Shown: in pieces, positions 6,957-14,475 of the stretch
Position numbering within the stretch: the stretch's first letter is position 1
Layout of the letters: the number at the start of each line of letters is the position of its first letter
Source of the DNA: an uncultured Gemmatimonadota bacterium
Lineage (GTDB): Bacteria > Gemmatimonadota > Gemmatimonadetes > Gemmatimonadales > GWC2-71-9
NCBI GenBank assembly: GCA_946479805.1
Contig: CAMLHP010000044.1
Location: forward strand, 1-14,475
DNA length: 14,475 bases
Direction: 5' to 3'
The notes under the pieces: generated by a model
What the model saw: only the letters and a program-made list of their open reading frames with translations
Told to the model about the DNA's origin: nothing
Databases searched by the model: none
Program-made: the position numbers and the translations under genes

Positions 6957-7019
6957 CCTTACGCCCTACGCCCTACGCCTTACGCCTTACGCCTTACGCC
7001 TTACGCCTCAGGCCTTAGA
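6957..7019. repeat. Heptamer tandem repeat, CCYTACG
   Basis: Nine heptamers follow each other without slippage. Seven are CCTTACG or CCCTACG (6957-7005) and two are decayed (CCTCAGG, CCTTAGA). The tract lies in the divergent gap between the MazG-like gene and the 80-aa unknown, only 11 bases from the unrelated GGGGAYT tract. The unit is the 8-mer at 61-84 minus one C. Confidence 0.92.
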
Positions 7020-7083
7020 TTAGGGGTACCGCCATGTCACGGCCAGCCCGGGGCCGCCAATTAGTCCCTTACCTGCCACGCCC

Positions 7084-7326
7084 ATGCGCTCGCGCGATCG
7101 TATTCTTGGCAACCTCGAGACGATCTATAGAGAGTCGTACGACCGCGCAAAGGAAACTGCCGACGAGCGCCGAATGGTGGAGCTCGACTGGGCCTACATG
7201 CGCGACCAGCTGATGCTGGAAATCCTGCTCGACATCCGGGACCTGTTCTCCGTTGCTCCCGCCGCCGCCGGCGGCACGGCGCTGGAGAAGCTCGAAGCCA
7301 TCCGCCGACTGACCAAACTTCGCTAG
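7084..7326 (+). CDS. Unknown small helical protein, 80 aa
   Basis: No family recognised. The sequence is highly charged and almost wholly helical: an RNR-like basic start (MRSRDRILGNLETIYRE), an acidic/basic amphipathic middle (AKETADERRMVELDWAYM), a more hydrophobic helix (QLMLEILLDIRDLF), an Ala/Gly linker and a basic tail ending RRLTKLR. Nothing indicates secretion or a membrane. The pattern suits a small dimerising or adaptor protein, but this is inference. The ATG at 7084 lacks a ribosome site. It is followed after 17 bases by the amidohydrolase gene on the same strand, so the two probably share a transcript starting in the repeat-bearing gap upstream. Confidence 0.65.
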   Translation: MRSRDRILGNLETIYRESYDRAKETADERRMVELDWAYMRDQLMLEILLDIRDLFSVAPAAAGGTALEKLEAIRRLTKLR

Positions 7327-7343
7327 CCGAGGTGCTTGCTCCG

Positions 7344-9026
7344 ATGCCGCAGCCATCCGCCCGCTTCCTGCTCGTCCTCGCCCTTGCCGCCTGCAGCGCC
7401 GCCGATGGCGGGCCGCCAGTCGGACCTCCCCAGGCCGCCGACCTGGTCATCTACGGCCGGGTGTGGACCGGCGACAGCGCCGCACCCTGGGCAGGAGCCC
7501 TGGCAGTGGCGGGCGACAGCATCGTGGCTGTGGGCGACAGCGCCAGCGTGGCAACGTACGTGGGCGAGAACACGCGGGTCATCGACAACGGCCGGGCCAT
7601 GGTGGTTCCGGGCTTCATGGATGGGCACGCTCACTTCTCGTCGGGCGGCTATCAGCTGGCCAGTGTGGACCTGAGGGACGCGAACACGCCCCAGGAGTTC
7701 ATCCAGCAGCTCAAGGCGTATGCGGCCGCTCGTCCCAAGGGTGAGTGGATCACTGGCGGGGACTGGGACCATGAGCGGTGGATCGGGGCGCCACTGCCCG
7801 ACAGGGCCTGGATCGACAGTGTCACGCCCAACAACCCGGTATTTGTCAACCGTCTCGATGGCCACATGGGCCTCGCAAACACCAGGGCACTGGAACTCGC
7901 AGGTGTGAGCGGGTCGCAGCCGGATCCCTCCGGCGGAACCATTGTCCGTCGCAGCGACGGCAGCGCCACCGGAATCCTGAAGGACGAGGCGCAGAACCCG
8001 GTGTATGCGGCGATGCCGGCCTCGACCCCGGCGCAGGCCGATTCCGCCATCGCCCGCGCCACCGACTGGGCCGCGTCGAAGGGCGTCACCGGAGTGTCGT
8101 CGGTGAGCGCGCCCTGGTCCGAAGTGGCGGCGCTCAAGCGGGCGCGGGACGCTGGAACCCTCAAGACGCGGGTGTCGGTGTACGTGCCGCTGGAGCAGTG
8201 GCGCCAGGCGGCGGAATCTCTTCGGGTAAACGGCCCGGGCGACGAATGGATCCGGGTGGCGGGGGTCAAGGGCTACGTGGATGGCTCGCTCGGTTCGGGC
8301 ACCGCCCTCTTCTTCGAGCCCTACAGCGATGATGCGTCCACGTTCGGGCTGATGGTGACGCCGGAAGATTCGTTGCGACGCTGGACCAGCGCCGCTGACA
8401 GCGCGGGGCTGCAGGTGGTGGTGCACGCCATCGGCGAGCGGGCCAACGCGGTGCTGCTGGACATCTTTGACAACGTGACTGCGACCCGTGGCGCGCGCGA
8501 CCGCCGGTTCCGGGTCGAGCATGCGCAGCATCTCCGGCCTTCCGATGTGGGGCGGTTCTCGCGGCTGGGCGTGATTGCCTCGATGCAGCCCTATCATGCC
8601 GCCGACGACGGCCGCTGGGCGGGCAAGCGACTGGGACCCGGGCGGGTGAAGCACAGCTACCAGTTCCGCTCGCTGCTGGACAGCGGCGCCGTGGTCACGT
8701 TCGGTTCCGACTGGACCGTGGCACCTATAGACCCGATCCTCGGAATCAAGGCGGCGGTGACGCGGCAGACGCTCGACGGAGCCAACCCGGGCGGCTGGAT
8801 TCCAGAGGAGAAGATCAGCGTGGACGAGGCTCTGAGGGCATACACGGCTGCCAATGCCTATGGTGTATTCGCCGAGAACTCGCGCGGGGTCATCAAGCGG
8901 GGCTATCAGGCGGACATTGTGCTTTTGGATCGCGACCTGACCACGGTGCGGCCGGACCAGATAGACCAGGCCGTGGTTCGGGCCACAGTGGTGAACGGGA
9001 AGGTTGTGTACGAGCGAGGGGAGTAG
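7344..9026 (+). CDS. YtcJ-type amidohydrolase (Amidohydro_3), lipoprotein
   Basis: Metal-dependent hydrolase of the amidohydrolase superfamily, 560 aa, of the YtcJ group whose members act on amide or carbamate bonds of varied small molecules; substrate unknown. A lipoprotein signal is present (hydrophobic run ending LAAC, Cys17), so the enzyme is probably anchored to a membrane on the outer side. Metal and catalytic positions are in place: HAH (H95, H97), VKGYVDGSLGSGTA with K309, HAIGERAN (H361), VEHAQH (H393) and the FGSDW aspartate D456. The C-terminal small beta domain closes with ADIVLLDRD and VVNGKVVYERG. I prefer ATG 7344 because GAGGTG (7329-7334) lies nine bases upstream; a GTG at 7332 is in frame but would coincide with that site. 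It follows the 80-aa unknown by 17 bases. Confidence 0.93.
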   Translation: MPQPSARFLLVLALAACSAADGGPPVGPPQAADLVIYGRVWTGDSAAPWAGALAVAGDSIVAVGDSASVATYVGENTRVIDNGRAMVVPGFMDGHAHFSSGGYQLASVDLRDANTPQEFIQQLKAYAAARPKGEWITGGDWDHERWIGAPLPDRAWIDSVTPNNPVFVNRLDGHMGLANTRALELAGVSGSQPDPSGGTIVRRSDGSATGILKDEAQNPVYAAMPASTPAQADSAIARATDWAASKGVTGVSSVSAPWSEVAALKRARDAGTLKTRVSVYVPLEQWRQAAESLRVNGPGDEWIRVAGVKGYVDGSLGSGTALFFEPYSDDASTFGLMVTPEDSLRRWTSAADSAGLQVVVHAIGERANAVLLDIFDNVTATRGARDRRFRVEHAQHLRPSDVGRFSRLGVIASMQPYHAADDGRWAGKRLGPGRVKHSYQFRSLLDSGAVVTFGSDWTVAPIDPILGIKAAVTRQTLDGANPGGWIPEEKISVDEALRAYTAANAYGVFAENSRGVIKRGYQADIVLLDRDLTTVRPDQIDQAVVRATVVNGKVVYERGE

Positions 9027-9113
9027 CCTGGCTCCGCAATGGCTCCCCGTCCCCATCGCCGCGGGCTATCTTCCCGGGGTCATCGAGGGCATTTCCCAGG
9101 CTGCTGAGGTTCC

Positions 9114-11243
9114 ATGGCTACACGCACGTCCCAGCGTTCCAAATCGGCGTCGGCCCGTCTGGAGAAGGCGGAGCTGCTGGAGCTCTACCGCATCATGCTG
9201 CTCTCACGCCGGCTGGACGACAAGGAGATCCAGCTCAAGCGCCAGAACAAGATCTTCTTCCAGATCTCCGGCGCCGGCCACGAGGCGATACTGGCCGCGG
9301 CGTCGAAGGCCTTCCGCCCGGGTCACGACTGGTTCTACACCTACTACCGCGACCGGGCGCTCTGTCTCGGCCTCGGCATGACCGCCACCGAGCAGCTGCT
9401 CTCGGCGGTGGCCGCAGCCGACGACCCCAATTCGGGTGGCCGGCAGATGCCGTCCCACTGGGGCCACAAGGACCTCAACATCGTCAGCGCATCCAGCCCG
9501 ACCGGTACCCAGTTCCTGCAGGCGGTGGGCTGCGCCGAGGCGTGGATGCGATACTCCCGCATCGATGGACTGGCCGACACGGAGAAGCCCATCCAGTCGG
9601 ATGAGGTGGTCTTCTGTTCCACCGGCGACGGCACCACCAGCGAGGGCGAGTTCTGGGAGGCACTCAACTCGGCCACCAACCTGAAGCTGCCAGTGGTATT
9701 CGTGGTGGAGGACAACGGCTACGCCATATCGGTCCCGGTGGAGGTCAACACCCCAGGCGGCTCGATCTCGAAACTGCTCACCGGATTTCCCGGGCTGTTC
9801 ATCCAGGAGTGCGACGGCACCGACGTCTTCGAGAGCTACGACACGCTGACGCGCGCGGTCGAGTACTGCCGCCAGCGGAAGGGCCCTGCGCTGGTGCACG
9901 CGCACGTCATCCGTCCCTACAGCCACTCGCTCTCTGACGACGAAGTGTTCTATCGTCCCAAGTCGGAGCGCGATGCCGAGGCGCTGCGCGACCCGGTGGT
10001 GACGTATCCCCGGGTGCTGGTGGAGCAGGGCGTCGCCACCGAGGCCGAGATCGAGGCCATCAGGCAGGCGGTGGAGGAAGAGATCGAGGTCGCGACTGAG
10101 GTGGCGCTGGCCGCACCGCAGCCGGCCACCGACACGGTGTACCAGTACGTCTATTCTCCCGATGTGGACCCTACTTCGGAGCAGTTCGACACCGAGGAGG
10201 ATCCCCGCTTCCAGGGCGAGCCCACCACCATGGTGGACCTGCTCAACGCCTGCCTCAAGGAGGAGATGGCGCGGGACCCGCGCATCGTGATGTTCGGCGA
10301 GGACGTGGCCGACTGCAGCCGCGAGGAACACATCGAGGAGGTCAAGGGCAAGGGCGGGGTGTTCAAGGTCACGTGGGGACTGCAGCGTACCTTTGGCAGC
10401 AACCGGGTGTACAACTCACCGCTCGCCGAAGCCAACATCATCGGGCGCGCGATCGGCATGGCGACGCGCGGGCTGAAGCCGGTGGTCGAGATTCAGTTCT
10501 TCGACTACATCTGGCCGGCCTACATGCAGCTCCGCAACGAGCTGGCGCTGATGCGCTGGCGGTCGAACAACGCCTTCAGCGCACCGGTGGTGGTGCGGAC
10601 GACTTACGGCGGGTATCTCAAGGGCGGCGCGATCTATCACTCCCAGACCGGCGCGTCGATCTTCACCGCGGTGCCCGGTATCAGGGTCATCTGCCCCAGC
10701 ACGGCCCTCGACGCCAACGGGCTCCTTCGCACCGCAATCCGGAGCGACGACCCGGTGCTTTTCCTCGAGCACAAGCATCTCTATCGCCAGACCTACAACA
10801 AGGCGCCCAACCCGGGACCCAACTTCATGATCCCGATGGGCAAGGCCCGGGTGGTGCGTGAAGGCACCGACCTCACGGTGGTGACCTACGGTGCCGTGGT
10901 CCAGCGGACCCTGGTGGCGGCCAAGGAGATGGAGGAGAACCACGGCGTGAGCGTGGAGGTCATCGACCTGAGGACGCTCTCGCCGGTGGACTGGGAAACG
11001 ATCTACGCGTCAGTGCGGAAGACCAGCCGCGTTATCGTGGCGTACGAGGATTCGCTGAGCTGGGGCTACGGCGCGGAGCTGGCGGCGCGGATAGCGGACG
11101 AAACGTTTGCCTGGCTGGATGCGCCGGTGCGGAGGGTGGCGGCCACCGACACCTTCGTGGCCTATGCGCCGGAGCTGGAAGACGTCATCCTGCCGCAGGT
11201 GGAATCGCTGCGGGCGGCGATGACGGAGATGATGGCGTATTGA
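9114..11243 (+). CDS. 2-oxoacid dehydrogenase E1, fused alpha and beta subunits
   Basis: Thiamine diphosphate-dependent E1 that decarboxylates a 2-oxoacid and passes the acyl group to a lipoyl E2. At 709 aa it carries an alpha subunit (about 20-330) and a beta subunit (about 370-700) in one chain. The ThDP motif starts at GDG (171-173) and ends at EDN (199-201). The alpha loop seen as YGGHSxSD in relatives appears here as [11 protein letters not shown] (267-277). The beta-side glutamate that activates the cofactor is E439 in NSPLAEANI, and GAIYHSQ (505-511) matches the beta active-site His region. The branched-chain 2-oxoacid type is more likely than pyruvate, judging from the fused form, but this is not certain. 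No E2 or E3 gene is nearby. The ATG at 9114 has GAGGT only three bases upstream. The 87-base gap before it may hold a promoter. Confidence 0.93.
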   Translation: MATRTSQRSKSASARLEKAELLELYRIMLLSRRLDDKEIQLKRQNKIFFQISGAGHEAILAAASKAFRPGHDWFYTYYRDRALCLGLGMTATEQLLSAVAAADDPNSGGRQMPSHWGHKDLNIVSASSPTGTQFLQAVGCAEAWMRYSRIDGLADTEKPIQSDEVVFCSTGDGTTSEGEFWEALNSATNLKLPVVFVVEDNGYAISVPVEVNTPGGSISKLLTGFPGLFIQECDGTDVFESYDTLTRAVEYCRQRKGPALVHAHVIRPYSHSLSDDEVFYRPKSERDAEALRDPVVTYPRVLVEQGVATEAEIEAIRQAVEEEIEVATEVALAAPQPATDTVYQYVYSPDVDPTSEQFDTEEDPRFQGEPTTMVDLLNACLKEEMARDPRIVMFGEDVADCSREEHIEEVKGKGGVFKVTWGLQRTFGSNRVYNSPLAEANIIGRAIGMATRGLKPVVEIQFFDYIWPAYMQLRNELALMRWRSNNAFSAPVVVRTTYGGYLKGGAIYHSQTGASIFTAVPGIRVICPSTALDANGLLRTAIRSDDPVLFLEHKHLYRQTYNKAPNPGPNFMIPMGKARVVREGTDLTVVTYGAVVQRTLVAAKEMEENHGVSVEVIDLRTLSPVDWETIYASVRKTSRVIVAYEDSLSWGYGAELAARIADETFAWLDAPVRRVAATDTFVAYAPELEDVILPQVESLRAAMTEMMAY

Positions 11244-11250
11244 ATCAGGA

Positions 11251-11266
11251 GCGGCCGGCTGGCCGC
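11251..11266. terminator. Small hairpin between convergent genes
   Basis: GCGGCC (11251-11256), loop GGCT, then GGCCGC (11261-11266) form a 6-bp GC stem in the 27-base gap between the stops of the E1 and kinase genes. There is no T-run on either side. A bidirectional stop or 3'-end protection is plausible from position only. Confidence 0.4.
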
Positions 11267-11270
11267 CCGG

Positions 11271-13196
<1,926 letters not shown>

Positions 13197-13240
13197 CGGC
13201 CTCGTGGCGCGGGGTGCTGGGAATCCGGAATCTAGGGCAC

Positions 13241-13374
13241 AAGAGGTGGAAGGGGTAGAAGAGGCGGGAACAACGGTAGAAGGGGTAGAAGAGGTAGAAG
13301 AGGAGCAGCGGGGCGGCCCTCGTCTGCCTCTTCTACCCCCTCCACCTCTTCTACCTCTTCTACCCCTTCTACCG
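13241..13374. repeat. Nine-base repeat array with strand switch (A-B-A'-B'), 30-bp perfect inverted repeat
   Basis: The left half is built of 9-base units GGTAGAAGR: GGTGGAAGG and GGTAGAAGA (13245-13262), then after a decayed stretch GGTAGAAGG, GGTAGAAGA and GGTAGAAGA (13275-13301). The right half (13327-13374) is made of the complementary units. Two inverted repeats interlock. B (13274-13303) pairs with B' (13345-13374) over 30 bases without mismatch, with a 41-base loop. A (13241-13264) pairs with A' (13327-13350) over 24 bases with one mismatch. A' and B' share six bases, so both full stems cannot form together. The array fills most of the gap between the TM-helix gene and the kinase gene and starts three bases after the former's stop codon. 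Confidence 0.93.
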
Positions 13375-13377
13375 CAG

Positions 13378-14130
13378 TCAGAGCTCCCGCCCCGGCCCCG
13401 TCTGGCTCCCCGGCTCGCTGAATCCCGTGGTGCTCCGGTAGTGCCGCCGGGCCACCTCGGTGTCATGCTGCATCCGGGTTAGCCAGCCTTCCCAGCGCGA
13501 CCGCATCGGCACGATGAGCCCGCCGCCGACGCCCACTATCAGGATGCCGCTGATCGTCGCCAGCACCGCTATCAGTACCGGCATGGTGACCGTGGTGGCG
13601 ATACCGATCTGGTTCAGCGCAGCTATCAGACCCAGGCCGATGACGAAGATCGCGGCGATCTTCGCCAGCGTCCTTCCATAAGAGAGCCCACCCAGCACCC
13701 CGCTCAGGATCTCCCGCACCGCATTCGCTATCGCCACCGAAATCACCACGATCAGCACCGCCACGATGGCCCTCGGCAGCCACGCGACGATCTGGTTCAC
13801 TATGTCGCTGATGGCGTTGGGCCCGAACGGCTGGAGCGCCAGCTGCAGCGCAAGCAGCAGGATGCCGTAGTACACCAGTTGAGCAATGAGCTCTATCGGC
13901 CCGAATGCGGGGGAGAAGAATCTTGTTATGCCGCTGCGCTCGATCACCCGATTGAAGTCGATCTTCCCCAGCAGCACCGCAACCAGCTTCGACAGCGCCT
14001 TCGCGATGAACCAGCCCAGCAGGAGAACGATGACGAAAATCAACACCTTCGGCAGGAAGGTCACGATCGAGTCCCAGGCGCGGGTCGCTGCTCCGCGCTC
14101 CCACGGCACCGACTGCACGGCGGTAAGCAT
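13378..14130 (-). CDS. Conserved-TM-helix membrane protein (MscS/CmpX-like)
   Basis: Integral membrane protein, 250 aa, with about five membrane segments (near 22-46, 80-100, 117-137, 153-173, 180-206). Two segments carry the repeat typical of the conserved TM helix family related to mechanosensitive channels: LPKVLIFVIVLLLGWFIAKAL and the parallel LPRAIVAVLIVVISVAIANAV, each followed by a charged amphipathic turn. A glycine-rich stretch closes the last segment (ISGILIVGVGGGLIVP). The MscS beta domain is absent; the C-terminus is a short charged tail. It may be a small stretch-gated or osmotic-stress protein similar to CmpX, but the function is inferred. The start is ATG 14130, supported by GGGAGAG six bases upstream and by where the conserved region begins; the open frame upstream adds 41 residues without family character. 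It precedes the kinase on the same strand, separated by the large inverted repeat. Confidence 0.85.
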   Translation of the reverse strand: MLTAVQSVPWERGAATRAWDSIVTFLPKVLIFVIVLLLGWFIAKALSKLVAVLLGKIDFNRVIERSGITRFFSPAFGPIELIAQLVYYGILLLALQLALQPFGPNAISDIVNQIVAWLPRAIVAVLIVVISVAIANAVREILSGVLGGLSYGRTLAKIAAIFVIGLGLIAALNQIGIATTVTMPVLIAVLATISGILIVGVGGGLIVPMRSRWEGWLTRMQHDTEVARRHYRSTTGFSEPGSQTGPGREL

Positions 14131-14431
14131 GAGGCACTCTCCCGTCGAGGAAATGTTCCTTGCGAGCCTCCAATGTGGGCCTCGATGCACCGAAGGGGCA
14201 AGCAGGAGATCTCGGCGGGCCAGAATGGCAGCGTAAGGAGCGGTTTCTGACACTTTCGTCAGGTGTGGCTCCTGAGGGGCGCGCTCATGATTCGGTTCTC
14301 AATGGCGCAAACGCTTCCGCGGATACACCTTACGAGATGCGGGGATCAATGGCACGACCGCTGCACTGGGGTGTACCAATTCGCCGCCGCGCGACTCACC
14401 GCCCAGGCGGCCTCATCTTGAAGGAGTCCGG
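14131..14431. other. Divergent gap between the TM-helix gene and lon
   Basis: This 301-base stretch must hold promoters for both directions, yet I find no convincing -35/-10 pair. I looked for and did not find the heat-shock operators often seen before lon (CIRCE or HAIR). A 5-bp dyad CTGAC/GTCAG (14247-14251, 14258-14262, six-base spacer) and a small TGAG/CTCA repeat (14273-14287) are the only symmetric elements noticed. Unlike most other long gaps in the window, it carries no tandem repeat. The last bases hold AAGGAG (14421-14426), the lon ribosome site. Confidence 0.4.
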
Positions 14432-14475
14432 ATGTCCGAACGCCTGACATTGCCGGTGCTGCCCCTCCGCGAAGT
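14432..14475 (+). CDS. lon: Lon protease, N-terminal fragment cut by the window end
   Basis: Only the first 14 codons are inside the window. They read MSERLTLPVLPLRE, which matches the hallmark LPVLPLR start of ATP-dependent protease Lon (the N-terminal substrate-binding domain). AAGGAG lies five bases before the ATG at 14432, a strong ribosome site. Lon degrades misfolded and regulatory proteins in the cytoplasm. The call rests on this short motif plus start signals; the rest of the gene must lie to the right. Confidence 0.82.
   Translation, partial: MSERLTLPVLPLRE

Noticed and set aside
6911..7019. CRISPR array
   Set aside because: The repeats are contiguous heptamers without spacers; no cas genes are present.
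7323..9056. Long minus-strand open frame (577 codons) opposite the amidohydrolase gene
   Set aside because: It is a mirror of a high-GC gene. The translation is rich in Arg, His, Pro and Gly with no domain, while the plus strand encodes a complete enzyme with all metal ligands.
9061..9080. TATCTT at 9067-9072 as a -10 box for the E1 gene
   Set aside because: The hexamer 17 bases upstream is C-rich and does not resemble a -35 box; a single hexamer match is weak evidence.
9204..10331. Minus-strand open frame (375 codons) opposite the E1 gene
   Set aside because: Same cause: a GC-rich shadow frame with no recognisable motif, lying wholly inside a gene with intact cofactor motifs.
13241..13374. 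Terminal inverted repeats of a miniature transposon
   Set aside because: The arms are internally repetitive, enclose only 41 bases, lack flanking target duplications and grade into degenerate repeat units; a strand-switched tandem repeat explains them better.
13197..13466. N-terminal extension of the kinase frame upstream of ATG 13196
   Set aside because: The added ~90 residues come from reading through the nine-base repeat array (runs of Arg/Gly and Ser/Thr) and do not belong to the kinase family; an ATG followed by the normal kinase N-terminus is available.
13204..13482. Plus-strand frame of 92 codons across the repeat array (Val-Glu-Glu and Leu-Pro repeats)
   Set aside because: A 9-base repeat always leaves one frame open; the product is pure repeat translation with no ribosome site.
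14349..14447. Short plus-strand frame (32 codons) overlapping the lon start, possible leader peptide
   Set aside because: Weak ribosome site and no peptide feature such as codon runs; overlap with lon could be chance. Not enough to call it.

Overview
This is a high-GC (by eye roughly two-thirds G+C), gene-dense bacterial chromosome segment. The gene mix points to a Gemmatimonadota-like or similar deep-branching, aerobic, diderm heterotroph: a secreted M28 peptidase, a YtcJ-type amidohydrolase lipoprotein, a fused E1 alpha/beta 2-oxoacid dehydrogenase, a PASTA-less membrane Ser/Thr kinase and an OmpA-domain protein. The phylum is an inference from this mix and codon character; no rRNA or other phylogenetic marker is present. 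I see no prophage, insertion sequence, CRISPR array, tRNA or rRNA.

Layout from left to right. (1) A repeat-bearing leader and a secreted M28 metallopeptidase (+). (2) A minus-strand couplet TIGR02587/TIGR02588 (membrane protein plus membrane-anchored partner). It is divergent from a plus-strand operon of proline dehydrogenase, a 104-aa unknown and rsgA. A perfect 17-bp dyad sits in the 69-bp divergent gap. (3) Minus strand: a DUF937-OmpA fusion protein preceded by a YpjD/MazG-like pyrophosphohydrolase. (4) Plus strand: an 80-aa unknown, an amidohydrolase lipoprotein, and the fused E1 alpha/beta dehydrogenase. (5) Minus strand: a conserved-TM-helix (MscS/CmpX-like) membrane protein followed by a membrane Ser/Thr kinase with a long coiled-coil tail. 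(6) Plus strand: the first 44 bases of lon, running off the window.

The coding content is mostly conserved housekeeping or accessory metabolism. Every junction inside the two overlapping operons uses the same 4-base GTGA stop/start overlap (three cases), which suggests translational coupling.

The least ordinary feature lies between the genes. Four intergenic gaps carry short tandem repeats with periods of 7, 8 or 9 bases. There are five tracts with different sequences: CCTTACCG; TCACGAG turning into its complement; GGGGAYT; CCYTACG; and GGTAGAAGR turning into its complement. Two of these tracts switch strand halfway and so form hairpins. The largest (13241-13374) has order A-B-A'-B', with a perfect 30-bp inverted repeat and a competing 24-bp inverted repeat, between the TM-helix gene and the kinase gene. 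This class of element is where I would look for something undescribed.
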